From Staphylococcus kloosii (GTDB lineage Bacteria; Bacillota; Bacilli; Staphylococcales; Staphylococcaceae), in NCBI RefSeq assembly GCF_003019255.1, contig NZ_CP027846.1:2356001-2420000 (forward strand): a stretch of 64,000 nucleotides of DNA. Direction: 5' to 3'. Of this stretch, positions 26,080 through 34,958 are shown one piece after another. The notes under the pieces were generated by a model. That model had not been told where the DNA came from, did no database searches, and was given only the letters and a program-made list of their open reading frames with translations. The first letter of the stretch is position 1, and the number at the start of each line of letters is the position of its first letter. The translations under genes and the position numbers were made by a program.

Positions 26080-27585
26080 ATGCATAACGATAGCACATAC
26101 AAACAACAGCTTGACGGGATTCCACAGAAAGGATTCTTTGGACATCCAAGAGGATTAGGCGTACTATTTTTTGTCGAATTTTGGGAGCGATTTAGTTATT
26201 ACGGCATGCGTGCGTTACTAATCTTTTATATGTACTATAGTCTTAAAGATGGTGGCCTAGGTATCGATGAAACAACTGCTCAATCGATCATGGCTGTCTA
26301 TGGTTCATTAATATTTATGACTTCCGTTCTTGGCGGTTGGGTAGCCGACCGTATTACCGGAACGCGACAGGCAACCATTCTTGGTGGTGTGCTTATAATC
26401 ATCGGTCATATTTGTTTAAGTTTACCAATTGGACTAACTGGCTTATTCATATCGATGTTCTTTATTATCGTTGGTTCTGGCCTTATGAAACCAAATATTT
26501 CAAATATTGTGGGTCGTCTTTATCCAGAAGATGATAAAAGAATGGATGCCGGATTTGTAATTTTCTATATGGCTGTAAATAGTGGTGCCTTAGTTGCGCC
26601 ATTCATACTAAACCAATTTATTCACGGTGGTAATTTCCATATTGGTTTCTCAATCGCAGCTTTCGGAATGTTCTTAGGATTAATTTGGTATATGTTATTT
26701 AATCGTAAAAACTTAGGAGATGTGGGTATGTCACCAACAAACCCATTGACTCAAGATGAACGAAAAAAATACATAGGTATATTCTCTGGAATAATCGCAC
26801 TTATTATTATTATAGTAGTCATCGCAGCTTTAACGCACACGTTATCATTTAATTTAGTAAGTTACACAGTCCTTGTATTAGGTATAGCTTTACCTATCGC
26901 TTACTTCATTATTATGATTCGTAGTAAAGAAGTAACAGACGATGAACGTTCTAGAGTTTACGCATTTATTCCTTTATTTATATTAGGTGTGCTATTTTGG
27001 TCAATACAAGAACAAGGTTCAAATGTGTTAAATATTTACGCTATTAAAAATTCTGACATGTCGTTAAATATTTTTGGTTGGCATACGCCATTTGGAATGG
27101 CTATTTTCCAATCAATTAACCCATTATTTATTATTCTGCTCGCACCAATTGTTTCAGCCTTATGGAAAAAACTTGGTACAAAGCAACCAAGTTTGCCTTC
27201 TAAATTCGTTTTAGGTGCAGCACTAGCGGGTGTTTCTTATTTACTTGTTGCTGTTATTGGGCACGCTTCAGGTGCATCACACTTTAGTGTAAACTGGGTA
27301 ATCTTATCTTACGTCATTTGTGTGGTTGGGGAATTATTCCTATCACCTACAGGTAGCAGTGCCGCAGTTAAATTAGCTCCAAAAGCATTTAACTCACAAA
27401 TGATGAGCTTATGGCTATTAACTAATGCAACTGCACAAGCAATTAATGGTACTTTAGTTAAATTAAGAGCACCACTAGGCGATACAAATTACTTCTTATT
27501 CTTAGGAATTATCACGGTAGTAATCAGTATTATCATCACTGCCTTTATTCCTAAAATTGTTAAAGGTATGCGCGGTATTAAATAA
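26080..27585 (+). CDS. Proton-dependent oligopeptide (POT) transporter, second copy
   Basis: The 501-residue paralogue shares the architecture of the preceding gene: GFFGHPRGLGVLFFVEFWER then FSYYGMRALLIF, GLMKPNISNIVGRLYPEDDK and FVIFYMAVNSGALVAPFI. Both are DtpT-like di/tripeptide carriers, but they differ enough across the central and final segments to suggest different peptide preference. ATG 26080 is favoured (GAAAGG about ten bases upstream); an in-frame GTG at 26074 is possible. Tandem duplication and divergence is the simplest explanation; it may be combined with pepT-type hydrolysis elsewhere in the window. Confidence 0.92.
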   Translation: MHNDSTYKQQLDGIPQKGFFGHPRGLGVLFFVEFWERFSYYGMRALLIFYMYYSLKDGGLGIDETTAQSIMAVYGSLIFMTSVLGGWVADRITGTRQATILGGVLIIIGHICLSLPIGLTGLFISMFFIIVGSGLMKPNISNIVGRLYPEDDKRMDAGFVIFYMAVNSGALVAPFILNQFIHGGNFHIGFSIAAFGMFLGLIWYMLFNRKNLGDVGMSPTNPLTQDERKKYIGIFSGIIALIIIIVVIAALTHTLSFNLVSYTVLVLGIALPIAYFIIMIRSKEVTDDERSRVYAFIPLFILGVLFWSIQEQGSNVLNIYAIKNSDMSLNIFGWHTPFGMAIFQSINPLFIILLAPIVSALWKKLGTKQPSLPSKFVLGAALAGVSYLLVAVIGHASGASHFSVNWVILSYVICVVGELFLSPTGSSAAVKLAPKAFNSQMMSLWLLTNATAQAINGTLVKLRAPLGDTNYFLFLGIITVVISIIITAFIPKIVKGMRGIK

Positions 27586-27612
27586 GAACTATCATTCAAC
27601 AATATTGGGTGC

Positions 27613-27648
27613 AACACCATGGTTATTTAAAATAATCGTGGTGTTTTA
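27613..27648 (+). terminator. Terminator after the second POT transporter
   Basis: AACACCA (27613-27619) plus GTTATT pairs with AATAATCGTGGTGTT (ending 27645), followed by TTTATT. Confidence 0.82.
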
Positions 27649-27704
27649 TTATGTGCTTTAAAATATAGTATAATAAGTTTATGCACTACCTAGGAGGCAC
27701 TTTA

Positions 27705-28634
27705 ATGACGCAAACATACAATCATGGCGTTTTATTTTACCATGAACATTCTGGTATTAAAGATATATACGAAGGCTTAGGAGAAGTCGCTAAATCTTTA
27801 ACTACTATATGTAAACACTTATCAATACAGTTAAGTGAAGATGAAGGAAATATCATAGAATTTTGTAAATCAATCAAATCACAGCAATATAGTGATGATG
27901 TAGATATAATTTTCATTCTTGGTGGCGACGGTACCGTTAACGAATTAATCAATGGTGTGATGCAGCATGAATTAAATATCCCTATCGGTATTATTCCAGG
28001 TGGCACGTTCAATGATTTTACTAAAACATTGAATTTAAATAATGACTTTAGAGTTGCTAGTCAACAATTAACAGAAACTACATTAAAATCATATGATGTT
28101 ATGAAGGTAAATGATCGATACGCATTAAACTTCGTAGGCTTAGGTCTAATAGTCCAAAATGCCCTTAATGTTCAAGAAGGCAATAAAGACCTTTTTGGCA
28201 AATTAAGTTATGTGAGTTCGACGATGAAAACACTTGTAGATCCTGTGAAGTTTAATTATAAAGTAAATGTAGACGGTAAAGAACTAAGTGATGAATCATC
28301 AATGATATTAGTGGCAAATGGACCATTTATTGGCGGTAACCGCATCCCATTAACGGATTTAGCTCCAGACGATGGCTATTTAAATATATTCATTTTTGAT
28401 GAGCAAAAATTTAATATATTTACGGATGTCTTTAAACAACGTGATAGTTTAAATTGGAACAATATGACAAAAGGTATAACACATATCCCTGCAAAAGAAA
28501 TCACTATAGAAACAGACGACACACATAAAGTAGATATCGATGGTGAAATTGCCTTAACGACACCTTTAAATATTCAAATTATTCCTCAAGCCATCAAAAT
28601 ATTAACCGTTGTTGATGAATCAACAAATAATTAA
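27705..28634 (+). CDS. Diacylglycerol kinase-family lipid kinase (YegS/BmrU type)
   Basis: The 309 residues match the YegS/Rv2252/BmrU family of soluble lipid kinases. The nucleotide site IFILGGDGTVNELINGV is near residue 75, followed by PIGIIPGGTFNDFTKTL, the GGTxND motif. Diacylglycerol or a similar lipid is the usual substrate; DagK recycles the diacylglycerol released when LtaS builds lipoteichoic acid. Whether this protein is the main DagK or a paralogue cannot be told. I chose ATG 27705 because TAGGAGG lies seven bases upstream; an upstream in-frame ATG at 27681 is poorly placed. Confidence 0.87.
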   Translation: MTQTYNHGVLFYHEHSGIKDIYEGLGEVAKSLTTICKHLSIQLSEDEGNIIEFCKSIKSQQYSDDVDIIFILGGDGTVNELINGVMQHELNIPIGIIPGGTFNDFTKTLNLNNDFRVASQQLTETTLKSYDVMKVNDRYALNFVGLGLIVQNALNVQEGNKDLFGKLSYVSSTMKTLVDPVKFNYKVNVDGKELSDESSMILVANGPFIGGNRIPLTDLAPDDGYLNIFIFDEQKFNIFTDVFKQRDSLNWNNMTKGITHIPAKEITIETDDTHKVDIDGEIALTTPLNIQIIPQAIKILTVVDESTNN

Positions 28635-28676
28635 AAAGACTGAAGCGCTGCTTATGCAACGCTCCAGTCTTTTATT
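28632..28676. terminator. Bidirectional terminator between the lipid kinase and the nucleotidase
   Basis: AAAGACTGAAGCG (28636-28648) pairs with CGCTCCAGTCTTT (28660-28672) with one mismatch, flanked by A-runs and T-runs. The genes on both sides converge here. Confidence 0.88.
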
Positions 28677-29211
28677 ATTTATTTCCCAAGAAATAATCTT
28701 CTACATCTTCCCAGTTATTAACACGTGCAAATCTATTATCATCAACATTATGAGATGCTGTGTACATAATAGGTTTACCTGTAAAGATACTTAATTGTCG
28801 AGGATTATCATCAATTAAATAATCTGCTTTGACTATGTTTTTACGCCCACAAAACACAAAATGTTGTGGATCTAAAAATGGAAAGTGTTGTCTTAACCAT
28901 TCATATTTGTCGTGGAATGACGTTGGTACGTCCATCGCTGCCGTAGCAATATAAACGTCATAATGGGCAGTTAGTTTTTTAACTGCTTCTTGTGCACCTG
29001 CCATCACGTCAAGTTGTCTGAAAAAGCCAGGCTCTCTTAATATTTCAGTTAATAAGCCATCATGTTCAGGCATCGCATGACGTAATTTCTTACCTTCTAA
29101 CATATCATATGTGATACTTAAGTCCATACGGTCGTTTACACGTTCAATAAGTGACCCCACAGTATCTGCTAATACTTCATCCATATCAATTGCAATTGAT
29201 TCTCTAGTCAT
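28675..29211 (-). CDS. 5'(3')-deoxyribonucleotidase
   Basis: The 178-residue HAD-superfamily enzyme removes phosphate from deoxyribonucleoside monophosphates. The catalytic pair is in SIAIDMDEVLADTVGS (DxDE, residues 9-11), with ATAAMD (motif II Thr) near 95, a Lys near 125 and the acidic motif YLIDDNPRQL near 134. This is the NT5C family. ATG 29211 follows GGGAGTA at about 13 bases, a loose spacing. It converges with the lipid kinase gene. Together with nrdIEF it belongs to deoxynucleotide balance, though they are separate transcription units. Confidence 0.9.
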   Translation of the reverse strand: MTRESIAIDMDEVLADTVGSLIERVNDRMDLSITYDMLEGKKLRHAMPEHDGLLTEILREPGFFRQLDVMAGAQEAVKKLTAHYDVYIATAAMDVPTSFHDKYEWLRQHFPFLDPQHFVFCGRKNIVKADYLIDDNPRQLSIFTGKPIMYTASHNVDDNRFARVNNWEDVEDYFLGNK

Positions 29212-29275
29212 TAATCATTCTACTCCCTTTTATAAGCTATTCTCTCTGTGCCATTATTACTAGCATCAATCACAC

Positions 29276-30331
29276 TTAGTAATCGAAAGATTTTAATACT
29301 TCTATCATTTTATCATTTTGTTCAGGAAAACCAATTGTTATTCTAACACCATTTGGGAATGGTCTAGTGATGCAGCCTACTTTAAGAAGTTCTTCATATA
29401 AAGCATCTGGACGATTAGTATTGACGAACACAAAGTTCGTTTGACTTGGATAGAAATGCTCGCTTTGAGGAATAGCAAAGAACTTTTCTCTCTCTTTAGC
29501 ATTATAGTCAGTTATAGATTTAAGATAAGCTTGATCTTCGAATGCGGCTATTGCAGCATATTCTGATAAACGACCTACGTTAAATGGAGGTCTTATAATA
29601 TTCCATTTTTCTATAGCTTCTTTAGCTGCAATCACATAACCTACGCGCAAGCCAGCTAAACCATAAGCTTTTGAAAATGTTCTTAGTAAAAAGGCATTAT
29701 CATGTTCTTGTTGTAATGCTAAAGAATTTGGAAAATCATCAGCTGTTACAAATTCAGCGTATGCTTCATCAATAAGTACAGGTATATTACTTGGTGCTTG
29801 ATTTAAGAAATGTTTCAACTCATCATGTGTAAAATATGTACCCGTTGGATTGTTAGGATTACATAACCATATTAATTTTGTATTTTCGTCCACGGCGTTC
29901 AACATACCTTCTAAGTCAAAATGACCATTATTTAAAGGTACTTGTTTTACTTCTGCCGCTTCGACAACAGCATTATGCGTATATTGGCCGAATGTCATTT
30001 CACTCGTTACAATATTATCTCCAGGAGTTAGCACCGCTCTTGAAATCATTAAAATTACTTCATCTAGACCTGCGCCAAATAAAATACGACTTTCATCAAT
30101 ATTTAATTCATTACTTATTGCTTCTCTTAATAACGGAGACCCTGTTTCAGGATAGTAATATAATTCATCTAAATGCGCAGTAATCGCTTCTTTCACTTTT
30201 GGTGAAGGTCCATGTAAATTTTCATTTGACGCTAATTTATATAATTCTCCTTCAATGCCATAAGCCTCTTTTAGCGCACGTGGCGACAAACCTGGTTGAT
30301 AAGCTGATAGTTGTTCTATTTGTTTTTTCAT
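29276..30331 (-). CDS. hisC: Histidinol-phosphate aminotransferase family protein
   Basis: This is a PLP-dependent class I/II aminotransferase of 351 residues. The Schiff-base lysine lies in LRTFSKAYGLAGLRVGYV near 220; NPNNPTGTY and DEAYAEF are the PLP-binding motifs. It is most like HisC, which converts imidazoleacetol phosphate to histidinol phosphate with glutamate; many relatives also act on aromatic amino acids. No other his genes surround it, so it may work on phenylalanine or tyrosine, or serve a his operon elsewhere. GGGGGA lies about 11 bases before ATG 30331. Confidence 0.88.
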   Translation of the reverse strand: MKKQIEQLSAYQPGLSPRALKEAYGIEGELYKLASNENLHGPSPKVKEAITAHLDELYYYPETGSPLLREAISNELNIDESRILFGAGLDEVILMISRAVLTPGDNIVTSEMTFGQYTHNAVVEAAEVKQVPLNNGHFDLEGMLNAVDENTKLIWLCNPNNPTGTYFTHDELKHFLNQAPSNIPVLIDEAYAEFVTADDFPNSLALQQEHDNAFLLRTFSKAYGLAGLRVGYVIAAKEAIEKWNIIRPPFNVGRLSEYAAIAAFEDQAYLKSITDYNAKEREKFFAIPQSEHFYPSQTNFVFVNTNRPDALYEELLKVGCITRPFPNGVRITIGFPEQNDKMIEVLKSFDY

Positions 30332-30427
30332 CTTGTTGTTGGTCCCCCTTTAGATCTTTTATAATAAAAACTTATCCGTTATTATAACGCTTTAACTGAA
30401 TGAAAAGCAATAACATCAGCTATTAAA

Positions 30428-30474
30428 CATAAAAAATGAGTTGAACGATCATGTTGCAATCGCTCAACTCATTT
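30428..30474 (-). terminator. Terminator after the ABC importer operon
   Basis: AAATGAGTTGA (30434-30444) pairs with TCAACTCATTT (30464-30474), with a further CGAT/ATCG. TTTTTATG follows on the minus strand. Confidence 0.9.
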
Positions 30475-30478
30475 CTAG

Positions 30479-31993
30479 TTATTTAATTAAATGATGCTTT
30501 TTCAAATAATTTTTGGCTACAGTATATGGATCTTTATTTTTAACTGTGACTTGATAATTCATTTCTTGCATATCTTCATCAGAAATTTTACCGGCTAATT
30601 TATTCAATGGTGCCTTAATTTCAGGATGCTTTTTCAAGTATGATTGTTTAAACATTGGCGCGCCCTGATAAGGTGGGAAAACGTGTTTATTATCTTTTAA
30701 TGCAACCATATGATACTGTTTTAATTCAGCATCTGTAGAGTATGCATCTATCAGATTAATGTCACCTTTTTGTACGGCTTGATATCTCAATTTAGGTTCC
30801 ATCGTTCTAACCTTACCTAGGTCTAAACCATAAGCTTTTTTAACCGCTGGATAACCGTCTCCACGGTCATTAAATTCTAAAGTAAAACCAGGTTTAATTT
30901 TATCTTTAACTTTGTTTAAATCATCAATGGTTTTAATATTATTTTTCTTCGCGAAGTCTTCCTTCACAGCCAATGTATAAGTATTATTATATTTCATTGG
31001 TTTTAACATCGTCATATTATATTTATGCTCTAAGCTTGTTTTAGCTTGATTATATACTTTTGGTTCTTCTTTAGATGTTAACTTCTCTTTTGTTAATTCA
31101 CCTAATACGGTACCAGTAAATTCTAAATAACCATCTATATCGTCTGATTTTAAAGCGTTGAATAAGAATGACGTTTTGCCCATTCCATCTTTCACATCGA
31201 CAGTATCATTCGTATTTTCCTCTATAAGAATTTTATACATATTTGTGATAACTGAAGGTTCAGACCCTAATTTACCGGCGATAGTTACTTTATCACCTTT
31301 ATTGGCTAACATAGGGCCTATAATGACAAGTAATAAGATTACCGCTATAGAAACTAAAGAAATAATTAGTTTTTTGTATGATAGCTTTTGCATAAAACGC
31401 AATACTAAATCAAATAAGATAGCAAGTAATGCTGCCGGAATGGCACCAATTAATATGAGTGATGAATTGTTACGGTCAATCCCTAGTAAAATAAGATCAC
31501 CAAGACCACCCGCACCAATTAAAGCTGCTAATGTTGCAGTACCGATAATAAGTACCATCGCAGTTCTAATACCTGCCATAATTACAGGCATAGCTATTGG
31601 TAGTTCAACTTTAGCAAGTCTACGTCCAGGCTTCATACCTATCCCTTTTGCTGCTTCGACTAAAGAAGGATCCACTTCATCTATACCAGTATATGTATTG
31701 CGTAATATTGGTAATAATGCATATACGACAAGTGCAATTACAGCGGGTATTTTACCTATACCAAATAACGGAATCATCAATCCTAATAATGCTAAAGATG
31801 GTATAGTCTGTAACACAGCAGCGATATTCATAACTATTTCTGATACTTTTTTTGTTTTTGTTAATAATATTCCAAGTGGCACACCAATTAAGGCTGCAAT
31901 CAGTAAAGCAATAAATGACAGTTGTATATGTTCAAATATTGTCGTTACAAGTTGTCCTTTACGATCAGAGAGCGTTTGAATTAACTCATGCAT
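30479..31993 (-). CDS. ABC importer, fused permease and substrate-binding protein (EgtU/OpuB-type)
   Basis: The 504-residue protein joins two parts: a permease of about 210 residues with five or six membrane segments (EAAKGIGMKPGRRLAKVELP is the EAA loop), and a type II substrate-binding domain (about 235-504; KLGSEPSVITNMY, LEFTGTVLGEL, LIDAYSTDAEL). A single transmembrane helix near 212-230 joins the halves. Members import betaine, choline, carnitine or ergothioneine; EgtU, also a permease-binding fusion, imports ergothioneine in pneumococcus and, as reported, other Firmicutes. The specificity here is not decided by sequence reading. The gene overlaps the ATPase gene by one base. Confidence 0.85.
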   Translation of the reverse strand: MHELIQTLSDRKGQLVTTIFEHIQLSFIALLIAALIGVPLGILLTKTKKVSEIVMNIAAVLQTIPSLALLGLMIPLFGIGKIPAVIALVVYALLPILRNTYTGIDEVDPSLVEAAKGIGMKPGRRLAKVELPIAMPVIMAGIRTAMVLIIGTATLAALIGAGGLGDLILLGIDRNNSSLILIGAIPAALLAILFDLVLRFMQKLSYKKLIISLVSIAVILLLVIIGPMLANKGDKVTIAGKLGSEPSVITNMYKILIEENTNDTVDVKDGMGKTSFLFNALKSDDIDGYLEFTGTVLGELTKEKLTSKEEPKVYNQAKTSLEHKYNMTMLKPMKYNNTYTLAVKEDFAKKNNIKTIDDLNKVKDKIKPGFTLEFNDRGDGYPAVKKAYGLDLGKVRTMEPKLRYQAVQKGDINLIDAYSTDAELKQYHMVALKDNKHVFPPYQGAPMFKQSYLKKHPEIKAPLNKLAGKISDEDMQEMNYQVTVKNKDPYTVAKNYLKKHHLIK

Positions 31994-32952
31994 TAGTTGC
32001 TCCCCCCTTTAACTTCTGCTAAATAATTAAACATATCTTCTCGCTTTAAAATATGCTGTTTATTATTTTGTTGATTAGTGACAATGACTGCAGGATGTTG
32101 GGCAAGATAAGCATACGCATCTTTAATGGTAGCTTCACCATCGAGTGTTGGATATTCATTCTTCAGATCATCCACTTGTTCAACATCATGGTTAATAACA
32201 TCACGTAATTTTATATTGCGTGTATCGCGTTCTAAATGGCTACCCATAAATTGTTTTACAAAGTCGCTTTGTGGATTGGTCATAAATCCTTCTGGCGTAT
32301 CTATTTGTTCAACTTTCCCATCATTCATTAAACAAATCCTATCCCCTAATTTCATTGCTTCCTCAATGTCATGCGTAACGAATACGATAGTTTTCTTAAT
32401 TTTTTGCTGTAATTCTATCAAGTCGTCTTGTAATTTCTCACGACTAATTGGATCCAGTGCACTAAACGGCTCGTCCATTAAGATTACAGGCGGATCTGCA
32501 GCTAAAGCACGAATAACCCCAATTCTTTGGCGTTGTCCCCCAGATAATTCATCGGGTTTACGATTTTTAAATTGTTCTGGATCCATATTTACCATGTTGA
32601 GTAATTCATCTATACGGCTATCGATGTCTTTTTGTTTCCACTTTTTCATTTGCGGTACTTGCGCTATATTTTCTTTTATCGTCATATGCGGAAACAACGC
32701 AATTTGTTGTAGTACATAGCCTATATCCCAACGCATTTCATAGACCGGATAATCACTAATCGGTTTGTCATTAAAGTATATATAACCACCGGTTAAGGCA
32801 ATTAAGCGATTAATCATTTTTAAAGTTGTGGTCTTCCCACAGCCTGAAGGCCCTATCAAGACAAAGAATTCTCCTTGTTCTATATTAAAACTTACATCTT
32901 CTACTGCTAATTTATCCCCATAACGTTTTGACACGTTATTAAACTTAATCAT
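31993..32952 (-). CDS. ABC transporter ATP-binding protein with C-terminal CBS-like region
   Basis: The 319-residue protein is the ATPase partner of the fused permease (OpuCA/OpuBA or EgtV type). Walker A is GPSGCGKTT near 36, the Q-loop is VLQQIALFP, the signature is LSGGQRQRIG near 137, Walker B is PVILMDEPFSALDP, and the switch His is in VFVTHD. After residue 240 a CBS-like domain follows, as in OpuA-type ATPases that sense ionic strength. GAAGGTGA precedes ATG 32952. The gene pair forms one transcript ending at 30434. Confidence 0.87.
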   Translation of the reverse strand: MIKFNNVSKRYGDKLAVEDVSFNIEQGEFFVLIGPSGCGKTTTLKMINRLIALTGGYIYFNDKPISDYPVYEMRWDIGYVLQQIALFPHMTIKENIAQVPQMKKWKQKDIDSRIDELLNMVNMDPEQFKNRKPDELSGGQRQRIGVIRALAADPPVILMDEPFSALDPISREKLQDDLIELQQKIKKTIVFVTHDIEEAMKLGDRICLMNDGKVEQIDTPEGFMTNPQSDFVKQFMGSHLERDTRNIKLRDVINHDVEQVDDLKNEYPTLDGEATIKDAYAYLAQHPAVIVTNQQNNKQHILKREDMFNYLAEVKGGSN

Positions 32953-33069
32953 ATCTTCACCTTCAATTTTTATTTCCTAAAGTGCAATTCCACATCATTT
33001 ATTTTTATATCGTTCTACATATACCCGTAAAAAAAAGTATTAAATATAAAATTTTACATTTCTATATTT

Positions 33070-33124
33070 CTTTTTATAAAAAACGTTTGCATAGCTAAAC
33101 TTTCAGTCTAACTACGCAAACGCT
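33070..33124 (-). terminator. Terminator after recQ
   Basis: CGTTTGC-A-TAG (33084-33094) pairs with CTA-CGCAAACG (33112-33122). The minus strand continues TTTTTTATAAAAAG. It ends the ABC-F/recQ operon. Confidence 0.82.
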
Positions 33125-33166
33125 TATACGTTATTATTAACTTTTCAAATGTAAGTAAGTTTTTAA

Positions 33167-34945
33167 TTAAATTTGAGCTTTATATGATTGAATCGTTTCT
33201 AAAAACTTCGGACAATAATGTTTTAATTTATAGCTACCGACGCCATCAATAGAAATCATATCTTGTTTGGATTCTGGTTTACGTTTAGCAAATTCTTCTA
33301 ACGTATAATCAGAAAATACGCTAACAGGCGCGATATCCAATTGCTCACTTAGTTTTTGACGTACATCTTTTAATTCATCAAATAACGCTTTATCAACACC
33401 TTCAACCGTATTGATACTTACTTTTTCTTTCGACTTACGTTTAAATGGTGTTGTAAATACTACTTTTTCTGCGTTCAACAATGATTTAACGTTACTGTCA
33501 CATGTCAGAATCTCATCGTTTTCATTTAAATAACCTTTAAAGCGTAATTCGTCGATTAAATGACTTAAATCAGAAGTCGTATAATCTTTCATAATGCCAT
33601 GCGTTGATAATTTATCATATTCACAATAACGAATATAATCAGTTAGTTCACCGCGTAACACTTGAATAATCACACCATAGCTTTCTTGTTGCTTCATACG
33701 TGCAATACAGCTAATAATCATCTTCGCTTCATGCGTCATATCATAAGTTTTATTTTCACGCACACAATTACTACATTGTTGGCATTCTTCTAACTTTTCG
33801 TTAGGTTCAAAGTAATGTACTAACGTCGCTTCTAAACATTTTTTAGTTTTCGTATATTGAATCATTTTAGTTAATTTTTCGCCCATCTTGTCTTTATAAT
33901 CATCGTCTGCTTTAGATGATGAGATAAAGTATTGATGTAATCCGATATCACGTTCACTAAAGAGTAAAATACAATCACTTTTCAAGCCGTCACGACCTGC
34001 ACGTCCTGCCTCTTGGTAATATGATTCCATATCTCCTGGCATGTTGTAGTGAATAACAAAACGTACGTTAGATTTATCTATACCCATACCAAAGGCATTC
34101 GTGGCTACTACGACTCTCACACGGTCATAGACAAAGTCATTTTGAGCTAGTTCTCGTTCTTTATTCGTTAAACCAGCATGATAAATCGTACTATTAACAT
34201 TATTATCTTCAAGCGCCTCATGTAATTCTTCTACTTGTTTACGCGTCGAACAATAAATAATACCCGCTTCTTGTTTATGCTGACTTACATAATCAATCAC
34301 AAATTTTTGTCGTTGATATGTAGGGTTTACTTTAAATACTAAATTTCGTCGTTTAGTACTTGTCTTTACTTCATCAGCCTTATTAATATTCAAGCGTGAC
34401 ATAATATCTTTTTGAACTTCTGCTGTTGCTGTTGCCGTTAAAGCTACGATGGCAAAGTCCTGTGGCAAATCAAAAACTTTATAAATGACATCTTGATAGC
34501 TTGGTCTGAAGTCATGTCCCCATTTTGATATACAGTGTGCCTCATCAAACGCAACTAATCGAATAGGAAGTTGTTGTAATAGGCTAATAAAATAATCGTT
34601 ATCAAAACGTTCTGGTGCTACATATAAAAACTGTATTTCACCCTTTAGCAATTGTTGTTCTATTGCTTTTTGTTGCTTTTGAGTCAAACTACTATTTAAA
34701 AACGCAGCGCTAATGCCTGACGCTTTTAATTGGTCTACTTGGTCTTTCATTAATGAAATTAACGGACTGATAACAATCGTCGTCCCGCCCAGCATTAAAC
34801 CTGGTACTTGATAACAAATTGATTTTCCCCCACCTGTAGGTAATACACCTAACACATTACGATGAGATATAATTTTACTTATGATTTCCTTTTGGCCAGG
34901 ACGGAAGGTGTCGTAACCAAAATAATGTGATAAAGTTGCTTCCAT
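33167..34945 (-). CDS. recQ: ATP-dependent DNA helicase RecQ
   Basis: RecQ unwinds DNA 3' to 5' in repair and recombination. The 592-residue protein has Walker A LPTGGGKSICYQ near 35, FDEAHCISKWGHDFRP (DEAH box and aromatic-rich loop) near 130, motif VI QEAGRAGRDG near 320, four zinc-binding cysteines (CLEATLVHYF, CQQCSNC), a winged-helix RQC domain and a C-terminal HRDC domain (from about 515). The length is like staphylococcal RecQ rather than the longer versions. It starts 14 bases after the ABC-F gene, in one operon. Confidence 0.95.
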   Translation of the reverse strand: MEATLSHYFGYDTFRPGQKEIISKIISHRNVLGVLPTGGGKSICYQVPGLMLGGTTIVISPLISLMKDQVDQLKASGISAAFLNSSLTQKQQKAIEQQLLKGEIQFLYVAPERFDNDYFISLLQQLPIRLVAFDEAHCISKWGHDFRPSYQDVIYKVFDLPQDFAIVALTATATAEVQKDIMSRLNINKADEVKTSTKRRNLVFKVNPTYQRQKFVIDYVSQHKQEAGIIYCSTRKQVEELHEALEDNNVNSTIYHAGLTNKERELAQNDFVYDRVRVVVATNAFGMGIDKSNVRFVIHYNMPGDMESYYQEAGRAGRDGLKSDCILLFSERDIGLHQYFISSSKADDDYKDKMGEKLTKMIQYTKTKKCLEATLVHYFEPNEKLEECQQCSNCVRENKTYDMTHEAKMIISCIARMKQQESYGVIIQVLRGELTDYIRYCEYDKLSTHGIMKDYTTSDLSHLIDELRFKGYLNENDEILTCDSNVKSLLNAEKVVFTTPFKRKSKEKVSINTVEGVDKALFDELKDVRQKLSEQLDIAPVSVFSDYTLEEFAKRKPESKQDMISIDGVGSYKLKHYCPKFLETIQSYKAQI

Positions 34946-34958
34946 GTTATAAAATCCC

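Noticed and set aside
31158..31979. A 273-residue open frame on the plus strand opposite the fused permease gene
   Set aside because: It mirrors the codon pattern of the clearly conserved minus-strand permease; no family match and no start signal.
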